Shown piece by piece: positions 1 through 8,217 of a stretch of 14,509 nt of DNA. The stretch is taken from the NCBI GenBank assembly GCA_030523805.1, contig JAUNHS010000027.1:1-14509 (forward strand), given 5' to 3'. This DNA is from Acinetobacter sp. Lineage in GTDB: Bacteria > Pseudomonadota > Gammaproteobacteria > Pseudomonadales > Moraxellaceae. How positions within the stretch are numbered: the first letter of the stretch is position 1; the number at the start of each line of letters is the position of its first letter. A program made the translations under genes and the position numbers. Below the pieces are notes generated by a model that was not told the origin of the DNA, made no database searches, and was given only the letters and a program-made list of their open reading frames with translations.

Positions 1-1045
<1,045 letters not shown>

Positions 1046-1080
1046 TCAAGGCGAAAAAACAGTTCGCTGATACTGGAAAA

Positions 1081-1096
1081 TGCTGTCAAAACAGCA
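1081..1096. repeat. Small inverted repeat in the tgt leader
   Basis: TGCTGT-CAAA-ACAGCA is a perfect 6-bp stem with a 4-base loop. Read on the minus strand it is followed by TTTTCC, so it could be a weak terminator or attenuator between the csx16-like gene and tgt, or merely a leader hairpin. The T-tract is short, and the role is undecided. Confidence 0.3.
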
Positions 1097-1111
1097 GGGA
1101 TAAAGGGAGTT

Positions 1112-1140
1112 ATTTTAGCAAAAAAGCAGTGTGTGTGGAA
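1112..1140 (-). promoter_or_regulatory. Putative tgt promoter with extended -10
   Basis: On the minus strand TGCTAAAAT (1120-1112) is an extended -10 (TGn plus TAAAAT). A 4/6 match to the -35 consensus, TCCACA (1139-1134), lies 16 bases upstream. The start of transcription would be near 1105, giving a leader of about 70 bases. Inferred from sequence only. Confidence 0.45.
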
Positions 1141-1157
1141 TAGTGAATAATTGATTT

Positions 1158-1173
1158 TGTGATAAATATCACT
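1158..1173. promoter_or_regulatory. Crp/Fnr-family-like palindrome upstream of tgt
   Basis: TGTGATAAATATCACT contains a perfect inverted repeat GTGATA-AA-TATCAC (1159-1172) and fits the Crp/Vfr consensus TGTGA-N6-TCACA at 9 of 10 positions. Its centre (1165.5) is about 60 bases upstream of the start site predicted for tgt, the usual spacing of a class I Crp activator site. It also lies just after the stop of the csx16-like gene, but with a 2-base loop and no T-tract it is not a terminator. The assignment to a regulator is inference. Confidence 0.4.
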
Positions 1174-1183
1174 TAATTGAAAG

Positions 1184-1492
1184 TTATTGTTGTTCTATAC
1201 GTTGGACATGAAACTCTTGTAAGCACGCACCTAAGGCACGCAATTGTTCAGCAGATAATTCTACGCCACGCAAGGCTTGTGGCGTGCGATAAGATAAATG
1301 GAAATAACGCACGCCTTTGGCATTTAAGTCGGCAATAATGGCTGTGGGTAAAATACCAATCACATCATCGCCAGCTTGAAACATGGCTAAATCATCTTCG
1401 TGAATGTGTGTTAAATAATGATCAATTTGAATGGGTTCTTGCTGAATCCAAGCAATTGCACCAGCATGGCGTGAAACGAAATAAGTTGCCAT
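1184..1492 (-). CDS. csx16: Csx16-family (VVA1548-like) CRISPR-associated protein, standalone
   Basis: This 102-aa soluble protein has no signal peptide or membrane segment. It reads like the Csx16 (VVA1548) family, small proteins usually found beside type III CRISPR operons and recently discussed as ring nucleases that destroy cyclic oligoadenylate second messengers. Visible family features are the N-terminal TYFVSRHAGAIAWI stretch (residues 3-16, with S7-R8-H9), the central GDDVIGILPTAIIADLNAKG stretch (41-60), then VRYFHLSY, then LRGVELSAEQL (74-84). The length fits the family. The start is the ATG at 1492, preceded by a weak AAGAA. No cas gene, repeat array or CARF effector is present in the window; its neighbours are tgt and the divergent fruBKA operon. 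Family assignment is from motif recall, not a database search. Biochemical activity in this context is not shown, and its symbol is provisional. Confidence 0.75.
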   Translation of the reverse strand: MATYFVSRHAGAIAWIQQEPIQIDHYLTHIHEDDLAMFQAGDDVIGILPTAIIADLNAKGVRYFHLSYRTPQALRGVELSAEQLRALGACLQEFHVQRIEQQ

Positions 1493-1570
1493 AAAATGTT
1501 CTTAATATTGTTGATGTGGCAATCTTAACAGGAATAAATGGTTGTGCTTGAAAATGTAAGTTTACCAAAA

Positions 1571-1586
1571 TCATCTGATATGATGA
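1571..1586. promoter_or_regulatory. Inverted repeat upstream of fruB, possible operator
   Basis: TCATC-TGATAT-GATGA is a perfect 5-6-5 inverted repeat about 82 bases upstream of the predicted fruB start of transcription. A second palindrome, AGATG-A-CATCT (1674-1684), ends two bases before the fruB start codon. Neither resembles the Cra/FruR consensus closely. Function is unknown. Confidence 0.25.
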
Positions 1587-1625
1587 GTAGATTACAAATT
1601 ATTGGTTCAATCAGCATTCTTGCCA

Positions 1626-1654
1626 TGAATTTTGTAGCTAAAATGCGTTATAAT
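1626..1654 (+). promoter_or_regulatory. Putative fruBKA promoter
   Basis: A perfect -10 TATAAT (1649-1654) has a poor -35 (TGAATT, 1626-1631) 17 bases upstream. A second possible -10, TAAAAT (1639-1644, in GCTAAAAT), lies 4 bases before it. A weak -35 would fit a promoter under activator or repressor control. Transcription would start near 1661, with a 26-base leader. Confidence 0.5.
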
Positions 1655-1686
1655 GCACAGATTTTTTTAATTTAGATGACATCTTT

Positions 1687-4545
1687 ATGTTAATGCTTGA
1701 ATCTTCCCATGTGTATATGCACCAACACGCTGCAGATAAAGCGGCAGCGTTGCAGTGTATCGCAAATTTTTTACAACAAGATGGTTTAACCACAGTAGAT
1801 TATCTAATTGGTCTGCAACAGCGTGAATCACAATCGGCAACGTATTTGGGGCAGGGAATTGCTATTCCACATGGTACACCGCAAAGTCGCCAAGCGATTG
1901 TGAAAACGGGCGTGCGTTTGGTGCATTTCCCACAAGGTGTAGATTGGGGGCAAGGTCAAGTCGTGTATTTGGCTGTTGCGATTGCGGCTCAATCCGATGA
2001 GCATTTGCATTTGTTGCAGCTTTTAACGAAAGCCTTGCAAGATGATGTAGAACAACGCATTCGTCAAGCACAAACGGCAGATGATATTTTAGCGATTTTA
2101 AATGCGAATGCTGCACAATTAGCCATTCATGAAAGTTTGGTTATGACGCAAGTACAAGCACAGGATATTGATGATGTCTTATATGTTGCTTGTCAGCGAT
2201 TGAAGCAGCAACAGTATGTTTCTGCAGGCTTTTTAGCAGGTATAGATTTAACTACGGCAGTACAATTGCAAACAGGCATTTGGACGGTCAGTGCAACACA
2301 AGCGGTCAAATCGCCTGCTGTGTGTATCGTACAATTGGCTGAAGCCATTCAATTTCAATCGCAACCGTTGTCTTTATTGCTTTGTGTCGCAAGTAATGAG
2401 CAAACGGATTTGGATAAATTAAATCATTTATTTGACGTATTTTTTCAGCAAGACATTCAGCAAACATCATCAGTACAAGATTTAGCTCAGCAAGTGGGTG
2501 CGGAATTATTACCGACATGGAAAAGTCAATCGGTACGTTTGGCAAATGCACATGGTTTACACGCTCGTCCAGCAACGGCTTTGGCGAATGTATGTAAAAC
2601 ATGGCAAGGTGAAATTTTAATCTCTTTAGATGGTGGTGCAGCAGTTTCGGCAAAAAGTTTAAGCCAGTTATTATCGCTTGGGGCAGTGCGTGGGCAAACT
2701 TTGACATTTATGGCAGAGCCAAATACGCCAGCAGAACAGCATTTAGCCAATATCATTCAAGCTGTAGAACAAGGCTTGGGTGAAGATGTTCAGCCATTTT
2801 CTGATTTATTAGAAACTTCTCACAATGTTCACTCACAAGCATTACATGAGCCAGCTCAAAACCTTGCTCCATTGATTGATGATGTGGCGTATTATGGTGT
2901 AGCGGCATCAACAGGTGTGGCAGTTGCTCCAATTTATAAAGTGCAAGAGCAACACTATCATTATGCGATGACGGCAGAGCAACCAGCAGAACAATGGCAA
3001 CGTGTACTGCACGCAATCGCACAAGTAAAGCAAGATTTACAGCAATTGGTCGCACAGGCAACGGCAGAAAATATTGCTCAAATTTTTACTGCACACATTG
3101 CTTTGTTGGAAGATGATGAATTATTAAATGTCGTCAAACAGCGTATTGACCAGCAACAGGCATCAGCAGAAGCAGCTTGGCATGGGCAAATTCAACAGAT
3201 GGCAGAGCAACAAGCTCAACTCAAAAATCAATTGTTAGCCGAACGAGCGGCAGATTTACGAGATGTGGGGCATCGTGTTTTAGCTGTATTGTGTGGTGAT
3301 ATTGCACAGCAAGCACCAAATGAAGCATATATTTTAGTAAAACATGATTTAGTGCCGAGCGATGTTGCAAGGCTAGACCCACAAAAAGTGGCAGGAATTA
3401 TTACTGCTGTGGGTGGTGCAAGTTCGCATAGTGCGATTGTGGCACGAGCTTTGGGTATTCCTGCGATTGTGGGTGCTGGTGCTGCGATTTTACAGATCAA
3501 TGCAACTGCACAAATTTTGTTAGATGGTGAAACAGGCGAGTTTTTCTGTAATCCAAATTCGCAACGTGTACAACAAGCCATTCAGCAGCAACAATATGAA
3601 CAACAGCAAAAAGCTCAAGCCATTCAGCATTGCCATGAGCCAGCAATGACACAAGACGGTCATCAAGTAGAAATTGCGTGTAATTTGGGCGATGTGCATG
3701 ACACAGCAAAAGCCGTAGAGCAAGGTGCGGAAGCCGTGGGTTTATTACGCACCGAATTAGTTTTTATGGCACATCAGCAAGCACCAAGCGAGCAAGTCCA
3801 AGAGCAAGATTATCGTATTGTTTTTGATGCGTTGCAGGGTCGTCCTTTAGTTGTTCGCACTTTAGATGTGGGTGGTGATAAACCCTTGCCTTATTTGCCG
3901 ATGCCAGCAGAAGAAAATCCATTTTTAGGGGTGCGTGGTATTCGTTTGAGTTTGCAACAGCCAGAATTATTACGCCAGCAATTGGTCGCTTTGATTAAAG
4001 CCGCTGAACAGCGTCCATTGCGTATTATGTTTCCAATGGTGGGGCGTGTGGAAGAATGGCGTGCGGCAAAAGCAATTTTAGATGACATTGTACAACAATA
4101 TCCATGCCCACAATTACAAGTGGGGATAATGATTGAAGTGCCGTCAGCAGCATTGTTAGCTCCTGTGTTAGCGAAAGAAGTCGATTTCTTTAGTATCGGC
4201 ACAAATGATTTAACGCAATATGTATTGGCGATTGATCGTGGTCATTCACAATTATCTCGTGATGCCGATGCGTTGCACCCAAGTGTGCTAATGTTGATTG
4301 AACGCACGGTGCAAGCGGCTCATCAGCATGGTAAATGGGTCGGTGTTTGTGGTGAATTGGCAAGCGATCGTAAAGCTGTGCCGATTTTATTGGGCTTGGG
4401 GGTAGATGAATTAAGTATGTCATCAAGTCGTATTGCATTGGTAAAAGCACAAATTCGTGAATTATCCTATACGCAATGCCAACAGCTTGCACAACAAGCC
4501 TTAATGTGTGAAAGTGCCGCTGCCGTGCGTGCATTGTCAGTTTAG
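1687..4545 (+). CDS. fruB: Fructose PTS multiphosphoryl transfer protein (EIIA-HPr-enzyme I)
   Basis: FruB (952 aa) carries phosphate from PEP to FruA in one cytoplasmic polypeptide. Domains in order: EIIA(Fru) about 5-145 with the phospho-His at H62 (GIAIPHGT); a linker domain about 150-270; HPr about 278-365 with H292 in HGLHARPA; enzyme I about 395-952. Enzyme I shows the phospho-His H581 (GGASSHSAIVARALGIPAIVG), PEP-contact Arg688 (LLRTEL), GVRGIRL, and catalytic Cys888 (WVGVCGELASD). E. coli FruB lacks the enzyme I part; the fused form is known in pseudomonads and other bacteria and makes the pathway independent of general PtsHI. A glutamine-rich linker (about 628-646) separates the two halves of enzyme I. 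The start at 1687 lacks a clear ribosome site; the ATG at 1693 is an alternative. First gene of fruBKA, ending 10 bases before fruK. Confidence 0.97.
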   Translation: MLMLESSHVYMHQHAADKAAALQCIANFLQQDGLTTVDYLIGLQQRESQSATYLGQGIAIPHGTPQSRQAIVKTGVRLVHFPQGVDWGQGQVVYLAVAIAAQSDEHLHLLQLLTKALQDDVEQRIRQAQTADDILAILNANAAQLAIHESLVMTQVQAQDIDDVLYVACQRLKQQQYVSAGFLAGIDLTTAVQLQTGIWTVSATQAVKSPAVCIVQLAEAIQFQSQPLSLLLCVASNEQTDLDKLNHLFDVFFQQDIQQTSSVQDLAQQVGAELLPTWKSQSVRLANAHGLHARPATALANVCKTWQGEILISLDGGAAVSAKSLSQLLSLGAVRGQTLTFMAEPNTPAEQHLANIIQAVEQGLGEDVQPFSDLLETSHNVHSQALHEPAQNLAPLIDDVAYYGVAASTGVAVAPIYKVQEQHYHYAMTAEQPAEQWQRVLHAIAQVKQDLQQLVAQATAENIAQIFTAHIALLEDDELLNVVKQRIDQQQASAEAAWHGQIQQMAEQQAQLKNQLLAERAADLRDVGHRVLAVLCGDIAQQAPNEAYILVKHDLVPSDVARLDPQKVAGIITAVGGASSHSAIVARALGIPAIVGAGAAILQINATAQILLDGETGEFFCNPNSQRVQQAIQQQQYEQQQKAQAIQHCHEPAMTQDGHQVEIACNLGDVHDTAKAVEQGAEAVGLLRTELVFMAHQQAPSEQVQEQDYRIVFDALQGRPLVVRTLDVGGDKPLPYLPMPAEENPFLGVRGIRLSLQQPELLRQQLVALIKAAEQRPLRIMFPMVGRVEEWRAAKAILDDIVQQYPCPQLQVGIMIEVPSAALLAPVLAKEVDFFSIGTNDLTQYVLAIDRGHSQLSRDADALHPSVLMLIERTVQAAHQHGKWVGVCGELASDRKAVPILLGLGVDELSMSSSRIALVKAQIRELSYTQCQQLAQQALMCESAAAVRALSV

Positions 4546-4555
4546 GGAGATGAAC

Positions 4556-5503
4556 ATGATACAAGCGAAAAAAATGTTATGTATTACGCTCAATCCTGCG
4601 ATAGATTTGACTTTGCAAGTGAATGAATTGCAGTTAGGTGCAGTCAATCGCCAACAGTATGTACAAAGTCATGCCGCTGGTAAAGGCTTAAATGTGGCAC
4701 AAATTTTACGAGATTTGGGGCATGATGTGATTGTTACGGGCTTTTTAGGGCAAGCCAATCGCCAAATTTTTGATACGCATTGTCAAGCACAAGGCTTTGA
4801 TTCACAATTTATTTATGTTGATGGCGAAACACGCCAAAATATTAAAATCTCTGAACAATCAGGGAGAATGACTGATATTAATGGTAAAGGTTTTGTGGTC
4901 AGCACAGCAGATAAGTCGGCATTATTGCAGCAGTGTGAACGTTTGGCAAAGCAGGCAGATTATGTTGTGATTGCAGGCAGTTTACCGCAAAATTTTAGTT
5001 TGGCAGATTTTGAGCAACTTGTACGCACAATACAAGGTCATCAGAGCAAAATTGCGATTGATACCAGCGGTGAAGCGTTAATTCAAGCCATTCAATTGCA
5101 GCCTTGGTTGATTAAACCAAATACTGACGAATTGTACGAAAGTTTTCAGCAAGATGTAACTACATTGGCTCAGCAAAAAGCCTTATTTGCCCAAATGGAC
5201 TGTCATATAGAACATATCGTGATTTCTATGGGTGAGCAGGGTGTGAATTGGTTAAATCATCAGCAAGATTTGCACGCCAAACCACCACGAGTACAAGTAA
5301 AAAGTACAGTAGGTGCAGGGGATACTTTATTGGCAGGTATGGTACATGGTTTATCTCAACAGTATGATTTTAAAGATATTTTATGTACTGCAACAGCATT
5401 GGCAAGCCATGCGGTAACGCAAATTGGCTTTGGCATTCCTAGCATCGCACAACGCACACAATTAGAACAGCAAACGCAAGTGATTGCTGTCAGTCATGAA
5501 TAA
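4556..5503 (+). CDS. fruK: 1-phosphofructokinase
   Basis: FruK phosphorylates the fructose-1-phosphate delivered by FruA to fructose-1,6-bisphosphate with ATP. The 315-aa protein is a PfkB/ribokinase-family member: TLNPAIDLTLQV at the N-terminus (residues 11-22), AAGKGLNVAQILRDLG sugar-binding motif, and the C-terminal STVGAGDTLLAGMVHG signature with catalytic base Asp256. The length is normal for the family (about 310). The ATG at 4556 was chosen because AGGGAG sits 6 bases upstream; the open frame extends to 4508 inside fruB, and the ATG at 4550 is too close to that ribosome site. Translation is likely coupled to fruB, whose stop overlaps the ribosome site. Very secure. Confidence 0.96.
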   Translation: MIQAKKMLCITLNPAIDLTLQVNELQLGAVNRQQYVQSHAAGKGLNVAQILRDLGHDVIVTGFLGQANRQIFDTHCQAQGFDSQFIYVDGETRQNIKISEQSGRMTDINGKGFVVSTADKSALLQQCERLAKQADYVVIAGSLPQNFSLADFEQLVRTIQGHQSKIAIDTSGEALIQAIQLQPWLIKPNTDELYESFQQDVTTLAQQKALFAQMDCHIEHIVISMGEQGVNWLNHQQDLHAKPPRVQVKSTVGAGDTLLAGMVHGLSQQYDFKDILCTATALASHAVTQIGFGIPSIAQRTQLEQQTQVIAVSHE

Positions 5504-5522
5504 AATGAAACCAGAGTACAGC

Positions 5523-7208
5523 ATGAACAAACGATTATTATGGGTGATGAACGCCCCAACAATACAGCAGATTAATGCTTTGGCATTTAGCAAAAGTTTA
5601 ATGCACCTTGCTATGCAACAAGGCTATGACAATCACTACATTCAAATTCATGATGCACGTCCAGCAGGAGCATTTGAGCGTGTGATTTTTATTGGTCAAG
5701 CACCACAGCAAGCAGGTGAATATGCCAACGATTGTTGTGCTGTGGCAGATTTAACACAAGCCAATCAACCCCAACTATATTTTGCTCAATTATTCACGCA
5801 ACAGTTTACTTGGCACACAGCAGCACATTCGCCACAGCAAAATCTAAAATTTGTAGCGATTACAGCGTGTCCAACAGGCGTGGCACATACTTTTATGGCT
5901 GCAGATGCGTTAAAAGATGGTGCAAAACGTCTGGGTTATCATATAGATGTAGAGACACAAGGTTCAGTCGGTGCTAAAAATATTTTAAGCGATGAAGCGA
6001 TTGCTCAAGCGGATATTGTGATTTTAGCAACAGATATTGAAGTGGATACAGCACGTTTTGCAGGCAAAAAAGTGTATCGTTGTGGTACGGGTTTTGCTTT
6101 AAAACAAACAGATCAGGCTTTTGCACAAGCCATCGCAACGGCTCAACCCTTGGCAGCGAAGCAAGGTACAACGGTATCATCAAATAAAACATCTGAAAAA
6201 ACAGGGGTTTATAAACATTTGATGACAGGCGTGTCGTTTATGTTACCCATCGTTGTTGCAGGTGGTTTATTAATCGCTTTATCTTTTGTATTTGGGATTG
6301 AAGCCTTTAAACAACAAGGTTCATTGGCAGATGTCTTAATGCAAACAGGTAAGGCTGCCTTTACGTTGATGGTACCAATTTTATCAGGCTATATTGCTTA
6401 TTCTATTGCCGACCGTCCAGGTTTGGCGGCTGGTTTAATTGGTGGTTTATTATCTGCACAAATTGGTGCTGGCTTTTTAGGTGCTATTGTTTCAGGATTT
6501 TTGGCTGGTTATATTGCCTTGTTCGTAGCACGAAAATTTCCATTGCCTAGCAGTATGCAAGCCTTAAAGCCAATTTTGATTATTCCTTTAATTAGCTCTT
6601 TGCTTGTCGGTTTGCTGATGTTTTATGTCGTCGGTGAACCTGTTGCTCAACTGTTTACGGCAATGGAAAATTTCCTAAAAAATATGGGTACAAGTAATGC
6701 GGTATTGATGGGGCTGATCCTTGGTGCGATGATGTGCGTAGATATGGGCGGGCCAATCAATAAAGCCGCCTATACATTCTCCGTTGGACTACTGACGATG
6801 GATCAACCCAATCAATTTCCAATTGCCGCCACTATGGCAGGTGGTATGGTGCCAGCTATTGGTGTAGCGATTGCGACCATGTTGGCACGTCGTAAATTTA
6901 GTGAAGATGAGCGTAATGCAGGCAAGGCATCATTTGTTTTGGGTTTATGCTTTATTAGTGAAGGGGCAATTCCTTTTGCTGCCAAAGATCCTGCACGTGT
7001 GATTCCATGCTGTATTCTCGGTGGAGCAATTACAGGAGCGTTGGTGGCATTGATTGGGGCAAAAGTTGCTGCACCCCATGGTGGCATATTTGTTTTATTA
7101 ATTCCAAATGCGGTCAATCATGCCTTGTTGTATATCGTAGCGATTGCGGTAGGAAGTTTGGTTACAGGCGTGTTATATGCCATGTTAAAACGCCGTGAAA
7201 TAGCATAA
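5523..7208 (+). CDS. fruA: PTS fructose transporter EIIB'BC
   Basis: FruA is the inner-membrane permease that imports fructose and phosphorylates it at C1. The 561-aa length matches E. coli FruA (563). Order: a degenerate EIIB' domain (about 1-95, no phospho-Cys loop), EIIB (about 107-205) with phospho-Cys116 in ITACPTGVAHTFMAA, a short hydrophilic linker, then EIIC from about residue 230 with many hydrophobic helices, including the MCVDMGGPINKAAY and FISEGAIPFAAKDPARVIP motifs. The start at 5523 (MNKRLLWVMNAPT) follows CCAGAG by 6 bases and aligns with family length; in-frame ATGs at 5496 and 5505 are alternatives, 5496 overlapping the fruK stop by 8 bases. Last gene of the operon, followed by a strong terminator. 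Confidence 0.96.
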   Translation: MNKRLLWVMNAPTIQQINALAFSKSLMHLAMQQGYDNHYIQIHDARPAGAFERVIFIGQAPQQAGEYANDCCAVADLTQANQPQLYFAQLFTQQFTWHTAAHSPQQNLKFVAITACPTGVAHTFMAADALKDGAKRLGYHIDVETQGSVGAKNILSDEAIAQADIVILATDIEVDTARFAGKKVYRCGTGFALKQTDQAFAQAIATAQPLAAKQGTTVSSNKTSEKTGVYKHLMTGVSFMLPIVVAGGLLIALSFVFGIEAFKQQGSLADVLMQTGKAAFTLMVPILSGYIAYSIADRPGLAAGLIGGLLSAQIGAGFLGAIVSGFLAGYIALFVARKFPLPSSMQALKPILIIPLISSLLVGLLMFYVVGEPVAQLFTAMENFLKNMGTSNAVLMGLILGAMMCVDMGGPINKAAYTFSVGLLTMDQPNQFPIAATMAGGMVPAIGVAIATMLARRKFSEDERNAGKASFVLGLCFISEGAIPFAAKDPARVIPCCILGGAITGALVALIGAKVAAPHGGIFVLLIPNAVNHALLYIVAIAVGSLVTGVLYAMLKRREIA

Positions 7209-7241
7209 ATTATCTACATATTACAGCGACCATGCACTTGT

Positions 7242-7279
7242 AAAAGCAGTACAACATTTTGATTGTGTACTGCTTTTTT
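7242..7279 (+). terminator. Rho-independent terminator of fruBKA
   Basis: AAAAGCAGTACA (7242-7253) pairs with TGTACTGCTTTT (7266-7277) across a 12-base loop. The GCAGTACA/TGTACTGC core is 8 bp and perfect, followed by six T. It lies 33 bases after the fruA stop. Confidence 0.9.
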
Positions 7280-7340
7280 ATGTCATGCCGATGCTGTATA
7301 AAATGGAGCATTTTTGCTAAAGACACGCCTTGTGCGCTTT

Positions 7341-7349
7341 TGCTATGAT
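7341..7349 (+). promoter_or_regulatory. Putative extended -10 promoter of the PlsC-like gene
   Basis: TGCTATGAT is an extended -10 (TGn plus TATGAT) with no good -35. Transcription would start near 7356, giving a leader of about 28 bases, consistent with separate transcription after the fruA terminator. Confidence 0.45.
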
Positions 7350-7384
7350 ATAGCTTAAATATTCACGATTGCTGAAGTAAAGAA

Positions 7385-8158
7385 ATGACTGCATTGAAAC
7401 GGATTCAGACCTATTTGGTAAAAATATTTGCACTCATCGCATTGATTTTTACGGCATTTTTCATTATTTTCCGTTATGGTTTGCACAAAGATCAAACCAA
7501 CCCTAAAAATACTCGCCATGTACAATATTTTTGTACACGCTTGTGTCGTGCTTTAAATATTCAAGTACATGTGCATGGTGCTGTGCCAGAGCAAACAGCA
7601 TTGTGGGTGAGTAATCATATTTCATTTTTAGATATTCCTGTACTTGGCTCGGTGGCACGCTTATTCTTTTTGTCTAAAGCAGAAATTGCCCAATGGCCAG
7701 TGGTCGGTTTTTTAGCACGCTGTGGTGGTACATTATTTATCCAACGTGGCTCGGGCGATGCCAATAAAGTCGGACAGCAGATGGCAAATTATTTACGCCA
7801 AGATATTCCCTTGGTCTTTTTCCCAGAAGCGACGACCACCAATGGTCATCAAATTAAAAAAATTTATGGAAAATTATTGAGTGCAGCGATAGAAACACAA
7901 CGCCCATTGCAAATCGCTTTATTGTGTTATGTCAATGCTGATGGGCAGTTGGACAGCACCGTGCCTTTTGTAGATATTGATTTTGCTCAACACGCCAAGC
8001 AAGTGCTTGCATTAGATGACATGGTTCATGCTCATGTGTTGATTTTGCCAGCAATGTCGGTAGAAGGCTATGATATTAAGACTTTAACTGCCATTGTACA
8101 GCAAAAAATGGAGCAGGGCTTGGCAGAATTACACCAGCAGGTACTTAAAGTGCATTAA
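7385..8158 (+). CDS. Lysophospholipid acyltransferase (PlsC family)
   Basis: A 257-aa membrane-bound acyltransferase that would transfer an acyl chain to a lysolipid, typically 1-acyl-glycerol-3-phosphate to make phosphatidic acid. One hydrophobic helix spans about residues 12-30. The PlsC motifs follow in order: block I NHISFLD with H78 and D83 (the catalytic HX4D pair), block II GGTLFIQRGS (114-123), and block III FFPEATTTNG (145-154). Block III is EAT where classical PlsC has EGT; such variants are common in the broader family, including the OlsA-type lyso-ornithine-lipid enzymes, so the acceptor is uncertain and no gene symbol is given. The start at 7385 follows a weak AAGTAAAG. It is a single gene between the fruA terminator and queH; no olsB-like gene is nearby. 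Confidence 0.88.
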   Translation: MTALKRIQTYLVKIFALIALIFTAFFIIFRYGLHKDQTNPKNTRHVQYFCTRLCRALNIQVHVHGAVPEQTALWVSNHISFLDIPVLGSVARLFFLSKAEIAQWPVVGFLARCGGTLFIQRGSGDANKVGQQMANYLRQDIPLVFFPEATTTNGHQIKKIYGKLLSAAIETQRPLQIALLCYVNADGQLDSTVPFVDIDFAQHAKQVLALDDMVHAHVLILPAMSVEGYDIKTLTAIVQQKMEQGLAELHQQVLKVH

Positions 8159-8164
8159 ATTTTG

Positions 8165-8182
8165 GCTAAAATATGCTAAAAT
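8165..8182 (+). promoter_or_regulatory. Putative queH promoter with tandem GCTAAAAT
   Basis: GCTAAAAT occurs twice, at 8165-8172 and 8175-8182, exactly 10 bases apart. The second copy, in TGCTAAAAT (8174-8182), is a good extended -10 with transcription starting near 8189 and a 29-base leader. No convincing -35 is seen. Confidence 0.4.
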
Positions 8183-8217
8183 TTGCCCCATTGTATTGAC
8201 CTTGATAGAGATTGCCG

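Noticed and set aside
8153..8185. AAATTTT...AAAATTT repeat after the PlsC-like gene as a terminator
   Set aside because: The stem is almost all A-T with mismatches and has no T-tract after it; it overlaps the likely queH promoter instead.
8212..8217. TTG at 8212 as the queH start
   Set aside because: The ATG at 8218 has better spacing from the GAG upstream and is a stronger start codon.
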